DNA of 64,000 nucleotides from Nematostella vectensis (GCF_932526225.1 NC_064047.1:14543121-14607120); one strand, 5' to 3'. Positions 1 to 12,340 are shown, counted from the first letter of the stretch. Notes: a model not told the origin generated them from the sequence alone. Made by a program: numbers and translations.

Positions 1-14
1 TTTCCAGCGCCGGG

Positions 15-416
15 ATGGGGGTATCTCTGAGTGGGATAGGGGTTCTGATCGGCGGTCCGCTGGCAGGGGTCGCTGGGCTGGTCGGTGTCGTGGGCGCGGG
101 GGTAGTCTCTAGGGGTCTTACGAGCAAGGTGGCTAAACACGAAGACACGATGGTTTTAGCGGAGAGTAAGAAAAACTCGATCAGCGAGCTGGTCTCTAAA
201 GCTCTGCAGGACGGGCATATCTCAGACGAAGAGTTTCGGCTAATACTTCAGGAACAAGAGAGATACTACGCGCTCAAGGCCGCTATCAGAGCTCGACACG
301 GCCTCGCACCGCGTGAGAAAAAAAGCAGGAAAGGGCCATCCCTGGAGACACGCGAAAAGATGAAAAAGAGGCTGCGAGAAATTCGCGAGGAGTTCGGGAG
401 CGAGGTGTTCGAGTAA
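15..416 (+). CDS. Small protein with hydrophobic N-terminus, unnamed family
   Basis: 133-residue ORF. Residues 3-33 are a Gly/Val/Leu-rich hydrophobic stretch. Residues 37-90 form a charged helical segment containing the short motifs VAKHE and SDEEF. The C-terminal third is strongly basic (KKSRKG, REKMKKRLREIREE). I recall similar short proteins in many copies in cnidarian and arthropod genomes, which suggests a mobile-element cargo or structural gene, but I cannot name the family or a function. The window begins 14 bases upstream with a CAG that could be a splice acceptor, so the true start may lie outside. The 49-bp repeat downstream fits an element-derived context. Confidence 0.5.
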   Translation: MGVSLSGIGVLIGGPLAGVAGLVGVVGAGVVSRGLTSKVAKHEDTMVLAESKKNSISELVSKALQDGHISDEEFRLILQEQERYYALKAAIRARHGLAPREKKSRKGPSLETREKMKKRLREIREEFGSEVFE

Positions 417-530
417 AACTCAGGTTTAAACGCCACGCCAGCGGCTTTGAATTTACGGCCGTTATTCCGCGCTCCGTAGGTTGGCGGCCCACCTCGTTTT
501 CGCGGCCCTCCCCGACACCATCGCTATTTA

Positions 531-728
531 CCCCAAAAAGTTGTGTACGCGAACCGCGCCCGGCCTACATGGGCAATTGCCCAAAAAAGTCGTGTACGCG
601 AACCGCGCCCGGCCTACATGAGCAATTGCCCCAAAAAGTCTTGTACGCGAACCGCGCCCGGCCTACATGAGCAATTGCCCCAAAGAGTCGTGTACGCGAA
701 CCGCGCCCGGCCTACATGAACAATTGCC
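531..728. repeat. 49-bp tandem repeat, four copies
   Basis: The TGTACGCG core recurs at 544, 593, 642 and 691, giving a constant 49-bp period. Each unit holds an Ala/Cys-codon-like GC-rich core and the palindromic-looking CAATTG. The copies differ by one to three bases. A decayed fifth copy may start at 735. The block lies just downstream of the first ORF. Confidence 0.9.
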
Positions 729-3264
729 CTAACTATTTATGTACGTGAAACATTATATGCTTGATATATAGAAGGAGGGTAGGGGCTGGGGGGCTCGGAG
801 GGGCGCGCCGCGCCTCCCAAGCCTAAGATGGGGTTGGGGGGGTCGGAGGGGGGCGCCGCGGCCCCCAGGGGGGTTTCACTCAACTACCCAGTCCCCCCCT
901 CCTCTGAAAGTTTTTTGGGCGGGAATTTGCTGGTGGCGCATGCGTGCAGCGTTCAATACAAATCGACACTCTTGAGCCACAGCCTCCTGTTCCAAATCTT
1001 ATAAGCGTTGTTGGGGAATACAACCCAAACTCAACAAACCGCTGCCCAAGGTGTTGCCCCCAGAGGCAGGTTCCTAGAAACTTCCATGGGTAAACACACA
1101 AATAAAGTAAGCAGAGGTCGGGACGGCCCGATAAGTCATATAATCCAAGATGGCGGATGAGCTGTTGCCATGGTCCCAAGCTTGAGAAAAAAAAACTAAG
1201 AACGTCGTACAAAACAATCATTCATTTATCTAGTCATTTTGAAGATAATTGTTAGCGCTTATAACAACATTTTGGTTGCAAATGACGCGTTGGGAAGCCT
1301 TTGGTGATTCAAAATGGAGCTCGCTGTGTTTTAACGTTTTCTGTATGTTTCCTTGAAAAACAAGTCCTTATTAATTCCAAGAACATGAGAGACGCCAATT
1401 AGTGAAACTACAGCTCTTAATTTCAAATTGGCGCTAATGGGATACTGATATTTCTTGCAAGACGAACGACTTCTTTTTAAATCAGTTAAAAACAAATTTG
1501 GGACTAAATGGAGGCGATTGCAAACAACACAGAGATGTTATAAAAATCATCTGTTGAAATAATCGAAAGTCAAGGTAAAAGTGGGCTCGCGAGTCGCCTA
1601 GTTTTGCTTTTTTTCTTCTTGAACGATCTGGCATGATACACAGTTTTTGTGAACGACAATGAAGCGTTGGCAAGGCAACGCGTTGTCACTCTGATATTTG
1701 TAAAAGCGTTTATTGCTCGTTTGCGAACCCTTTGTTGGGTAGACCATTCAAAACGCAATCACCGATTGATCTAAAAAGCCAGTCATTTAGTTATTTAATC
1801 CGTCAATTTCATAAACAGTGTCGTGATTTGATCATTATGTAATTCAGTTCTTTCAGTGATGAAGTCAGTGATTCGTTCAGTGAAGGTCTTACATGGTTAA
1901 GGCATGTCGTTGTGTTGATACTTCTCATTTCCCCCAGGAATCCATCTATGCTGTGGGGCAAATAACCCTAACACAAGACGAGACCATGGCTGTCATCTGC
2001 TACACTTTCTAACACAAGACGAGATCATAGCCTGCGCATAGCAAGCGCAAAGGGCTGGGGACGGGAGAAGGAATAATAGGCGGCGCGCGACTGGGGGGAG
2101 GTAGAGCGGTGGTAAAAGGGAGCATGGCATAAGCATGACATTTAAAACTGAGCCTGGGGCATTTTCTTCCTTTTTTAAGGCGCTTCTTCTGCTGCCACGG
2201 CCTGTTCGGGTGCTGCGGCTGTTTGTTGGGCTTCGGCCCCGCAATCGCCATAGAACCTCTGGTGTGCTGCCAAGGTGAGGCCAAGCCTTGACAGCTGAAC
2301 CACCCCCTTCCACCTTCTCATCTTGGCTGCAGTTAGTTATATCTTTCTTCTCGAAAACCTTAATTTAAAGAACAGTTAACAATTAGTAACAGAAAGCAAT
2401 ACAAAAAGTAGAGCAAAATCCTTGACAATCTTTGAATATAAGAAATGACCCACTTTTTGGTGGCCACCGTGCGCACACCCCTGCGCATGCGCCTGCCATT
2501 CTATACCATCCTGATCTAGGCTGATTTGACTTCAGGCAGTGTTTCCCCTAAATGGTCATAAGCAGATTGTCATGCTGTTTCTCAGAACATTAACAAAACA
2601 ACTTACATTGTTACGTAGCTTGTGGACATCACCTAATCCACAGCTAGATAGCTTCATGAAGAGCGAGTCCCCCCCCCCTCATCGGGGTTTTGCCGTAAAT
2701 GCTGTAATTTCTACTAAAAACGCTTATACATTCACCAAAATCAAATCCAATACAATACATAGTGTAATCTTCTGATATATATATATATATAGAATGTATA
2801 GTGTTTCAATGTATAGAGTTTTAAATTTTGAAGAGAATAAAAAACATTTGCTGTATTTATTTGTTTCCTTGACACATCCTCCCTTTACACCCACTGGAAG
2901 CCTTTACTAATAAACAACAACATCAACAATGAAAATGTATATGCAACCTATTTTAAAATATGTTCTGCTATCAATAAATACCATAAGTGTCGTCAAATTT
3001 CGACTGAATGTTGAAAAAGGTGAATAACTTATGCGATAAGATTACTAGTCATCATTATTCTTACAAATAATTATACCCATAAGTAGTGATTCGTCTTACC
3101 GCCATGCTATTTGAACTGACAAAGTTTATTAAAGTCAGTGTATGACTTAAAATAAATGCATGCTGGCTCCGCTTTCAGGCGGTGCCTAAATCTATATATT
3201 ATATTATTTTTAATAATTGAGAATGAATAATATAAATATGGGTACATAAATCTAAAATAAAGAC
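729..3264. other. No gene recognised; repeat-like intergenic DNA
   Basis: The stretch 763-875 is extremely G/C-rich and holds two degenerate copies of a G-run/CGCGCC block about 49 bp apart. The stretch 1980-2330 is GC-rich with partial ORFs that look like dispersed repeat sequence. A (TA)n run lies at 2776-2790. Nothing else shows coding character on either strand. Confidence 0.5.
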
Positions 3265-4573
3265 TGTTTTTTTCCCAAGGAGAGGTGGAAATGGAATTTG
3301 ACGATGCAACCACATTGGGGGAGTAATATTTGCCATTGAAGACTTTAATCGCTGTGGCCTTAGAGAGAATAAACTGCCAGTTTCATGTGCTTCAAGGTTG
3401 TGTTGCTGGAATGTCCCTCGAAACATGAAAGCAGATTCCAATCCAATCCACAAGATTGTTTTCCAAAAAAAAAAAAAAAGGATATGGGGAACCAACTAAA
3501 TCAAGAGCTAAGATCTCATACTATGACCCACGTGCACCAGAAGATAGGAATGTCAACCCTCAAGCTGTAGCAAGAATGGGAGAAAAATTGTCTGGCCGTT
3601 AGAGAAGCAGCAGTATTTTTCTCTTCCAAAATATCAAGTCAACAGAATCTTCTACACATCAAATTGACAGTCTTTGTGAGTCAATCCATAATGGAGTGAT
3701 TGATATTGATGAAGTTTCTCAAGTTAGGGAGTTAGAAGATGCTCCCTTTAATGATGAATATGACATCAACTGTAAGTCATTTGAGGAGATATACGACTGT
3801 TATGTTAAGGGACAAAAAATAATAGAAAAAGAAAGACAAAACATTGAAAGGAAAACAAGTGAGAATGATGCATGGAAAAAGTTAAACGAAACTTAGTGTC
3901 CTTAATGTACATGATTTTTCCCAAGAGGGGATCTGGTTCTTTTCTTTTAATAACTACGTTTTTGAAATTGATGCAATTAGCAAAGTTTCTTTTAATAAGG
4001 TTATTCCATCTCTTCAGTATGGCCTAAGGCATGAAGACGAGGCTGTGCAATGCTATGTTGCATACCGCAGGCAATATAAACCTTAGAGTGACTGAGGTAG
4101 GCACTAATGTATTCAGAGAAACACCAGGTCTAGGAGCCAGCCTTGACAGACTAGTGTTTGATCCCTCTTCGACAGATGGAAAAGAAGGAGGATTGGAGGT
4201 GAAATGCCCTCACTCAAAGGGTGGCATGAGTGTATCAGAAGCATGCTCCATAAGCAAGTTTTATCTGAAAGTAGATGGTCTTCCAGTTCTAAGTAGGGAT
4301 CACACTTACTTTTATCAGATCCAAGGACAAATGTACGTTTGTAGTCTACCACGTGTAGATTTTGTTTTATGGTTCGGAAATGATGTTGTTGGTTTCCAAA
4401 GAATTGAATTTGACAGTGAATGGTGGCTAAAGGAAGCAATGCCTGCTTTGATGTTCTTTTACAAGAGAGCCTTTTTACCAGAGGTGTTCACCCGTCGAGT
4501 AATGAGAAATGTTCCGCTTTACAGACATGGAGGCTGGGTCAACTATCAACAGTCTAAAAAGAAGCGGTCCTAA
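3265..4573 (+). pseudogene. SWIM zinc finger + YqaJ-type recombinase/exonuclease, decayed
   Basis: Split frames read as one protein. From 3305 there is a SWIM-like CNH followed by an acidic FAIEDFNRCGL helix and a Lys-rich segment (3440-3480) containing a run of 15 A. Next come YDPRAP near 3520, an acidic linker (3690-3890), and from about 4030 a YqaJ domain with LEVKCP (the E-x-K of the PD-(D/E)XK nuclease fold) and YYQ-like FYQIQGQM. The usual SPDG motif reads SLDR. Stops near 3299 and 3595 and a frameshift near 4085 break the frame. In the family, such genes act as viral-type recombination exonucleases and are common cnidarian repeat genes. This copy is dead. Confidence 0.75.
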
Positions 4574-5110
4574 TATTTATACATAAGTGAGTTGAGTAAA
4601 GACACGAAAAAGGGAAAACCATTTGGTAATCATCAATTAGTCCATCACTCAGACCATGTATTTTTTAGTGTATTTATGTAATCAAACAGTAACAATATGA
4701 CTCCATAGTTAAGTATTTGATTTGTTTCAACCAAAACCTTTAGTCTGTTACACACTTAGAGCCTGCAGTTTATTTTTGGTTAAAACATAAATAAAAATGC
4801 GCAATGCTCATGATCACTGATAGACAGTGCTGTTAAAAAAGGAAAAAAGTAGTATAATTTGGTTTTATATTGCAATTTTTAATTTCAAGCTTTTTGTGCA
4901 ATTATATTACTAGTAATGTTATAACATGTTTTGAGAAGACAAGTTTTACTATTGTTCAAAATTAAATAAGAAAATAAGTTACAAGAAACGTTTATATTTA
5001 TTATTATTTATTTACTATTATATATACATTGTCAGAATTTTATTGACCTTAAAAACATATGCCTATATTAACATGTATTCATATACATTACTGTCTGATT
5101 CTCTTCTCAA
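4574..5110. other. AT-rich stretch without genes
   Basis: 3' flank of the YqaJ pseudogene. Very A/T-rich, with no ORF of coding character and no clear repeat structure. Confidence 0.5.
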
Positions 5111-5271
5111 CAGTGGAACCTCCATTTTACGATACCCGATTTAACAGTATCGTCGATTTTACAAGAATCTTTCTAGCGGTAAAAAATACAGTAAAATGTA
5201 TGAAAATAGACCTTGATTTTACGATACATTTTTCTTCTCCAGTAGCTTATTGTAAAATAGAGGTTCCACTG
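5111..5271. mobile_element. pogo/Tigger-like MITE, 161 bp
   Basis: The left end CAGTGGAACCTCCATTTTAC and the right end, whose reverse complement starts CAGTGGAACCTCTATTTTAC, form terminal inverted repeats of about 26 bp. CAGTxGAACCTC is the signature of the pogo/Tigger branch of Tc1/mariner. The flanks are AA on the left and TA on the right, consistent with a TA target with one decayed copy. There is no coding capacity; the short ORF across it is incidental. Confidence 0.85.
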
Positions 5272-5389
5272 TAGCAGGCAGCCCAAATTTTATTACAAAT
5301 TAAAATGTTATTACTTTGTAAACAAATTGCAAATGCCTCACTATCGCTGTTGGTATTGAGGCATCAAGGAAGGTTCTCTCCTAGATAGA

Positions 5390-6060
5390 TCAAATCTTCG
5401 TCCGACTTAGTTGTACTGTATCTTATCCAAAGTCCTAGAGCGTCACGCCCATTCTACTTTTTACAATTTCTATTCAGTCATGACCTCCTCACGGATTTTC
5501 AGTTTGGTTTCAGGTGGACCACCAAACCCTTCTTTTTAAACTTGCCACATACCGATACTCCTTTCAAGCGTTCAAGTGGTTTGAGTCACCTTTTTTAGCG
5601 CTCCCAGAAAACGCTCTTTAAGGGTGCCCTTTTTGAGGCATTGCCAGTAAATGAAGAAGTACCGTAAGGAAGTATTCTCGGTCCTCTGTTCATTCTTCTC
5701 GACTTGCCCATTTCTCTTACCTCCACATCCACAGATGTCACCACGTTTGATGATGATACAACATTTTTTACTTCCGGTGCCAGTGTTTCTGTTGTCCAAC
5801 TTAAACTCAATAACCTTGAAACTGATGTCGATAATACCTTAAATCGTATGGCGCTAAAAAAAATGTAAAAAAAGTTATAATCTGCTCCCACCAGAAATTT
5901 CCAAATATATCCGATTCTCCGGTTCTTTCATATCTGTTACAATGAATGGTTATCAAAATGAACAAGTAGACAGTGCTAAGATCCTTGGTGTCACTTTTGA
6001 TTATCGACTCAGCTGGGAGCCCCATGTGGAACAACTTAATAGCGGCACCCTTTCTAACCC
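5390..6060 (+). pseudogene. LINE reverse transcriptase remnant
   Basis: Recognisable RT blocks appear in shifting frames. LLTDFQFGFR (fingers/palm entry) is near 5490. A VP*GSILGPLF block at 5660-5690 has the Gln of the PQG motif replaced by TAA. A DDDTTFF block near 5745 represents the catalytic x-A-D-D motif with the preceding Ala mutated. The thumb-entry motif AKILGVTFDYRLSW is at 5975-6015. At least two frameshifts and several stops are present. It ends abruptly near 6060, where Gypsy A gag sequence begins. Confidence 0.75.
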
Positions 6061-6128
6061 AGGCTGTAGCACTATTACAACGCGTGCATCCACATTCAGC
6101 TTGTTTACTGTGCAAGTGTCTGGGGTAA

Positions 6129-6919
6129 TTGCTCTCAATCTCTTCAGCTGCAACTACTACGCATTCATTCGGAGGCGCGAAAGAGAAGGACAGGCTCACA
6201 TTTGTGGGTTTCATGCGACAGATAGACGGCGGAGTGGACAAGGGGTACTCAGAAGCCGAAATAATCGATGGTGTAATTAGAGCTATACATTCAAGCTCTA
6301 TGCTTAAAGCATATTTGGAAATAATGAGTGACATTAATCTTCAAAAACTGAGACAGATAGTAAGAGCACACTATCAGGAGAAATCTGCGACTTAACTCTA
6401 TCAAGAGTTAACAACCCTAGTACAAGGCACAAAAGAGACACCCCAGGATTTTCTCCTAAGGGCCCTGTTTTTGAGAGAGAGAATAATATTTACATTAAAA
6501 GCCGAGGAGTACGGTATGAAATATGACACTCAACTAGTTTATTTGTCCCCAAAGTAGGGACCGGACTGCGAGAGGAAATTATCCGCAACAAAGTTCGACC
6601 AGTTTTGCACAAAACTGATTCGACTGACGAAGAATTGATGGCAGTTCCAAATAAGATTATGTCCATATAGAGCGAGCGACAAATGTTGGGAGCACGAAAC
6701 AAGGAAAAGTCAGTGAGTTCAGTTAATACCGGAAACAACAACTTTGACAAACCGACTAAACAAAACAAACAGTCAAATATAATGACCACTGTTCAAGAAT
6801 TGCAGATACAACTCGCAGAGCTCAACGCTAAATTTGACGCGTCGGGCAACAGCCAATCACCGGCCAGGCCTTGAAGGGCCAGACAGCAGTGTAAATCATG
6901 CAAGGACAAGAACACTTAA
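6129..6919 (+). pseudogene. Ty3/Gypsy A gag, 5' part
   Basis: The ORF at 6129-6392 plus a continuation to about 6640 in the same frame read as a Gag capsid: a GYSEAEIIDGVIRAI block, the QEKSAT/LYQELTTLVQ junction broken by a TAA at 6392, and ETPQDFLLRALFLRERI. A further segment at 6683-6870 is followed by CKSCKDKNT at 6890-6915, where the hAT element has landed. The remainder (CCHC knuckle, protease, RT) resumes at 10850. Stops and small frameshifts show the element was already dead, or has decayed since. Confidence 0.7.
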
Positions 6920-7524
6920 CAGGGTTGGATCCAGGGTAGTTTACGTGAGTTCCGAAACACACTCAAAGTTTTTCAGAACAAGTTATTTTGAACTTAAATG
7001 GCTTTTTTAAAAATACTCCGATATCCCTAGAAACTATTGGCTTGTCTGTGGAAATCATTCAATATCCTGTATTTTTGCTTTTTAATTAAATTAAACACGT
7101 AAAAAGAAGCCTTATCGTCTTATCATTCTTATGCGACTTCACGGAGCGCCCTGGATCACGAGCTTAGGATTTGAGCTTCGATCACTTTTCGGGAACCTTC
7201 AGAAATCTGTCGGATAAGATCAGAAAATATTGTCACCAATTTGCAAGCAAGGGGGTGGGTGAGGTATTATTATAGTTAGCACTGGAACACACTCAAAACC
7301 TCGCGCGATTGGCTGGGAATTTTTTCATTGTGTTGGAACTCACTCAAAACCATTTTCGATTGGCTAACTCACTTGGAAACCACCGCGGAAACTATCGACA
7401 AAAGTATAAAAGGGTTTGTACCTCCCCTAACGGTCTTCTTTCGTTTGCCCTCACTAGAGTCTCAGTACTTGCATCGGAGTGTACGAAGGAATTAGTTAAC
7501 AAATTGCACTAGTTTGTACTCTTT

Positions 7525-9809
7525 ATGGCTCGTGCTCCTGTCTGTCGGAAGGAGGATTGTTCTCCCTACGACATTGGCTTAGTCTTCGACAAGATCGCCA
7601 GCTATTCGCCTCAGGACAAGTTGAAATTCATCGAAAATGTATGGAAACCAGGTGAGCTTTTCGATTTCCCAGTGTCAATAGAGAATGGAAAATCTCGCAA
7701 GTTTGTTTTAAACTGGCTAAAGAAATATCCATGGCTAGCATACTCTAAATATTACAATGGAGTGTTTTGCTTAGCTTGTGTTTGTTTCGGAGTTCAGTGT
7801 GGGCGAAACGCTAATAAACTAGACAAATTATTGAAGTCTCCTCTTACAAATTGGACTTCGGCCGCTTCGCGCTTTACAAAACACGCGCAAGGAAATTGTG
7901 AAATTCACAAGTTTTCTATGATTGCTATAGAAGAATTTAAGAAAATGATGCGAACAGAAGCTGTCCCGATAAATCTGCAGTTACATAACATCGTTCAACA
8001 GCAAATTGCTAGAAACCGTGAGATCCTTAGGTTCCTTTTTAAAAGAATTATTTTTTGTGGGTAAAACAATATCCCACTCAGGGGCTTGAGGGATAGTGAC
8101 CCCACTAATGCTGCCCTAGCTGGTAATTTCCAGGCACTGCTTGAATTCCGGGTAGATAGTGGTGACCAAATACTGGAGCAGCACCTAGAAAATGCACCAA
8201 GAAATGCCACATACATTTCAAAGACCATCCAGAATCAAATGATATCAACTGTTGGTGCTCATATTTTAAATAATTTATCTCAGAAAATGAGAGATAGTAA
8301 ATATTTTTCTGTAATGGCAGATGAAGCGGCTGATATAGCAAACAAAGAAAATCTTTCTGTTGTGATTAGATTTCTCGACTCAACCAAAAACATCAGAGAA
8401 GAATTTATTGGATTTTATATTTGTAAGGAGGGAACAACAGGAGAGGACATCAAAGACCTTATAACTGCAGCTGTAGTAGACTTAGGATTGATGATGGAAG
8501 ACTGTCGTGGCCAATGTTATGATGGCGCTGGCAATATGGCTGGACGATTTAATGGAGCCTCCTCGTTAATCAGAGCAGAACATGAGAAGGCAATTTTTGT
8601 CCATTGCATGAATCACCAGCTGAATTTGTGTATTGCCAATACCTGCCAAATACCAAACGTCAGAAACATGGTGGATGTTGTGCGAAAGCTTTTTGAATTT
8701 TTTGACAACTCTCCCAAGCGACAAGAACATTTAGAATTCAAGATCATAGAACTTTTGCAAAAAAAAAAAAAAAAACCACACTGCTTTAATTAATGTATGC
8801 CGCACCCGATGGATTGAAAGGATAGATGCTGTGGACCGAATAGTTGAGCTTCTCCATCCAGTCACAGCTACACTAGAAGATATCTCAATGAACAGACACA
8901 AGCATGAAAATACCAACTGGAATCCTACCAGCAGACAAGATGCCAATCATTACTTAATGCTATCAACTTTTCCTTTATTGTTGCTATTGTTATTGTCAGA
9001 CATATTTTGGCACTAAGCCACTTACAGTGAAGCTGCAAAGTAAAGCTATGGATATCCTGAAAGCTAAAGCAGAACTTGCTCTTCTGATATCAGTTCTCAA
9101 AGAAATGAGCAATGACATTGATGCCACACACCATGAACTGTACCAGGATGCAGTGACTATCGCAAGACAAGTAGATGTACAACCAGATATGCCAAGGGTA
9201 GCTTAGAGACAGACACGTAGACCCAATGCTCCTGCTTCAAATCCTGAAGACTATTACAAGATAAATCTGACCAGAGTTTTCCTAGACCATGTACTCGAGC
9301 AGCTCGATTCTAGATTCAAGGATGATGTATTTATCTGCTACAAAGGTATTTCGATCATACCCTCTGTTTTGATTGCTACTGATGACTGGAAGCCTAATGT
9401 TTTAGAATTTTGTAACTATTACAGACAGGACATGCCAAATTATATAGGTTTACAGGCAGAGCTTTTATTATGGGAGAGATTATGGAAGGGGAGGGATAAC
9501 AGAGGAGAAGTGATTCCAGACACTCTTAAGGCTACACTGGAGGATATTGACAAAGATGCATTTGTCAATATTTATTTCATGTTAAAGATCCTGATCACAC
9601 TTCCAATTTCATCTGCTTCTTGTGAGAGATCCATTTCATCCCTTCGAAATCTTAAAACCTATTTGAGAAGCACAATGACTGAGGACAGATTGAATGGGCT
9701 GGCACTAATGTATACCCACAAAGACATGGATTTAGACCTGGACAGAATAATAGATTTATTTGCTCAATTGCACCCTAGGAGAATGAGAATGGCAAACATA
9801 TTAACTTAA
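7525..9809 (+). pseudogene. hAT transposase (TTF-zinc-finger/DUF4371/hAT dimerisation type)
   Basis: Three parts in order. At 7525-8064 is a TTF-type zinc finger (YYNGVFCLACVCFG) with a Trp/Lys-rich entry helix. At 8086-8793 is the DUF4371 RNase-H-like core with YFSVMADEAADI, GQCYDGAGNM and HCMNHQLNL, which carry the first catalytic Asp and neighbouring motifs. At 9369-9809 is the C-terminal dimerisation domain with ASCERSISSLRNLKTYLRS. Breaks: a frame change near 8064-8085, an A16 run at about 8760 that shifts frame, and stops near 9015 and 9205. Related vertebrate and cnidarian genes are often labelled ZMYM- or THAP0-like. Inactive as it stands. Confidence 0.85.
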
Positions 9810-10029
9810 ATTTTTGCACCATCTGTTTCTAGAGGGCTTGTGAGTTATGTTCCATCTGGGTCTTACCCTTAAACTGATGGAGAACAGCTACAGAAACTCA
9901 AACTGGTGCCTGTATAACTTTCTTAAAAAGTCATTTCTAGATGTTTTTTTTTTATTTAGTGATGATTTTAATTTTTCTATTGACACTGGGATTTCATGTT
10001 AAGCTCAAATGGTTTACAAACATTTCCCT

Positions 10030-10415
10030 GGGCTCCAGAAGCTGCAGTTTCAAAGGATAAAAAAGGGGAGTATTTTTCAAATTATATATATATATTTTAT
10101 AATCATTTAGTACTTCTCATTTTTATAACTTGATAATGTTGTATTTTTCTCCAGAGCTCCAGTGGCTGCAGTCCCCAAGGATGAAAAAGGGGAGTTTTTT
10201 TCAAATTATATTCTTTTTATAATCATTCACTACTTCTCTCTTTTAAACTATGATAACAAGTATTTTTCAAATTATATATATATTTTATAATCATTTAGTA
10301 CTTCTCATTTTTATAACTTGATATTAATGTTGTATTTTTCTCCAGAGCTCCAGTAACTGCAGTCACCAAGGATGAAAAAGGGGAGTTTTTATTCAAATTA
10401 TATTGTCTATAATTT
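10030..10415. repeat. Degenerate tandem repeat in hAT 3' region
   Basis: A CTCCAG...GGATGAAAAAGGGGAG block occurs three times, near 10034, 10158 and 10349. A second AT-rich block (ATTTTTCAAATTATATATAT...CATTTAGTACTTC) occurs near 10072 and 10262. Together they form an expanded, diverged tandem array downstream of the transposase stop. Confidence 0.7.
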
Positions 10416-10849
10416 GTACATATCCTTTCTATATGACATATGATAATAATATTGGATTTTTTTTCTTATTATCTTGAAAACCCCTGGACCAAGGACCAAC
10501 CACAGGCTTGCCATCTATAAGTACCATTTTTCCTTCTCCTGCTCAAAGACAGTTAGTAGGCAGCTATATTGGACATAGACCAGTGGCACCGGTTTGGATA
10601 CCAGATATTTTTTTTGTAGAGCAAGGTGTTCCATGTACCACCTTCAACAAATTAAATTTTTTTTGCCTTTATGATAGCATGTTTTTTTTGTTCTTTTTGG
10701 GGTAATTAACTTTTCTGAAAATGCAGAAAATGGCATTTATAGAGCTTGAAATTTCAAATTTTTGGGGGGAGCATTCCCCTCAAACACCCCTATTGTTGGT
10801 GTTTCGGTGGAAACTACTCACTCAAAAACCTGGATCCACCCCTGCTTAA

Positions 10850-12300
10850 TACTGTGACAACTGTTTCAAATGCGGGTCGAGTGAACATTTCGAAAGAGGC
10901 TGTAAGTCTCCGAGTTCGGGAAACGAAGGCGCGCTACGACACGGGACAGGAAGTAACGAGTGACCACAAGCCCCATGGCTGTAACCATTGTGGAAAAGGA
11001 GGACTGAGCTTGCGTGCTAGTGATAACTGTGAGTCTGTATTATTGTTCAGATAATGATTGTCAAGTATTAGACAAGGAGTCTCGTCAAACGATTTGTAGC
11101 GCTATTCATCATTTGTTAGCAAAAATCGATCATGGAACAGACATAATAGACGATGGTGTTTTTATTTGCCATCTATCACCAAAACAAAGAACTACGCTTG
11201 GAAAACTTGTAGGCGATAAATGCACAATAAAATGCTCCTTAAATGACGTGCAGGGAGAGGCGCTATGGGATACGGGCGCTCAAGTGTCTCTGGTCTCGAA
11301 AGAATATGACAGAGTTAATGGGAGAGCAGTCATTGGATTTGAAGGCACCGAATGGTACAACAATGGTACAGCTATGGGCCGAAATAGAATTCAAGCTGTC
11401 TGACTATGTCAACATTAACCAAATAACTGTTCCGTTTCTGGTATCGTCGCAACCGCTTTAACTACCTATAATCGGGTAAAATGTTAATGAGGAAATTGTG
11501 AAAAATTGTCCAGACAATAATAGACTTACAGGCACGCTGAACTCTGTTTCAACTTTAAGTTCCAACGGAAGGGCTAGTGAAAACGTTTTGGCGTTAGTTG
11601 ATTTTGTACAATCGGCGAACGAATCAGAAGAACTGTGTTGTTTCAAAACTGTCAAAAAGGATTTTTTAATTCCCAAATCAGGTACAGTACTAGTGTCGTG
11701 TCGGGCAAATACAGAATTTTTGAATGTTGCTTCACCAGCTCTATTTGAACTGGAAGTGAACGGAAGTGTACCGTCTGGACTAGAGATTACTGAGAATCTA
11801 GTAACGTTCAGTATGATGTATCACAGTAAGGCCTACCACCAGGGGTTTATTGACCCAAACTCACGACACCTTACGGCCTTTATCAGTCCATGGGGACTTC
11901 ATGAATGGGTCTGAATCACAGTTGGTCTGAAAAATGCTGTCCCCGAATATCAGCGTTTTATGGAGAATTGCCTGACTGGGCTTCTAGACGAAATCTGTGT
12001 CTCATATCTGGACGATGTTATCGTGTTTAGTAAAACATTTGAGGACCATTTGGAACACATTCGCTTAGTTTTGAACCGATTACGGTAGCACGGAGTAGAA
12101 CTCAAACCACGCAAATGTCGCTTGTTCCAACACGAGATTGCTTGTTAAGGACGTATTGTGTCGTCGGACGGGTCACGACCCAGATCCCGGCAATATTCAG
12201 GCCGTAGTAGCACTCAAGTTATTAGGACTTCTTGGATATCATCGGAAATACATCCCAAATTTCTCGAAAACAGCGAACTGTCTTTTCGAAGTGTAAGTGT
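10850..12300 (+). pseudogene. Ty3/Gypsy A: CCHC knuckle, protease and partial RT
   Basis: At 10852-10900 the frame reads CDNCFKCGSSEHFERGCKS, a CX2CX4HX4C zinc knuckle. At 11020-11400 there is a retropepsin with ALWDTGAQVSL (catalytic D-T-G), and to 11810 the protease/RT linker. Near 11820 the frame jumps straight to the palm motif block (KAYHQGFIDPNSRHLTAFISPWG), so the RT fingers are deleted. YLDDVIVFS, the catalytic YxDD box, is intact near 12005. Stops (near 11460, 11915 and 12088) and frameshifts follow. RNase H and integrase of this copy are missing, with the sequence breaking near 12297. Confidence 0.8.
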
Positions 12301-12340
12301 GGCTATTTTATATGGTGTATTGCATTGGGGGCTGTAAGGG

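Larger units (their letters stand above)
6920..10844 (+). mobile_element. hAT-superfamily transposon inserted in Gypsy A
   Basis: The left terminus CAGGGTTGGATCCAGG and the right terminus (reverse complement CAGGGGTGGATCCAGG) form terminal inverted repeats. The 5-bp CTTAA flanks both sides (6915-6919 and 10845-10849). Removing the insert plus one CTTAA restores a continuous reading from the Gag CKSCKDKNT region to the CCHC knuckle, so the boundaries are firm. Subterminal CACACTCAAA repeats occur at both ends. The classical hAT duplication is 8 bp; a 5-bp duplication is known for a hAT subgroup (hAT5, from memory). Confidence 0.88.

Noticed and set aside
531-728. CRISPR array
   Set aside because: The 49-bp units are head-to-tail without unique spacers, and the window is clearly animal DNA.
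880-1221. 113-aa minus-strand ORF
   Set aside because: No domain, no start context, low-complexity ends; looks like dispersed repeat DNA.
1993-2313. Overlapping minus-strand ORFs of 106 and 91 codons
   Set aside because: Two frames over the same GC-rich repeat with no recognisable domain; not called as a gene.
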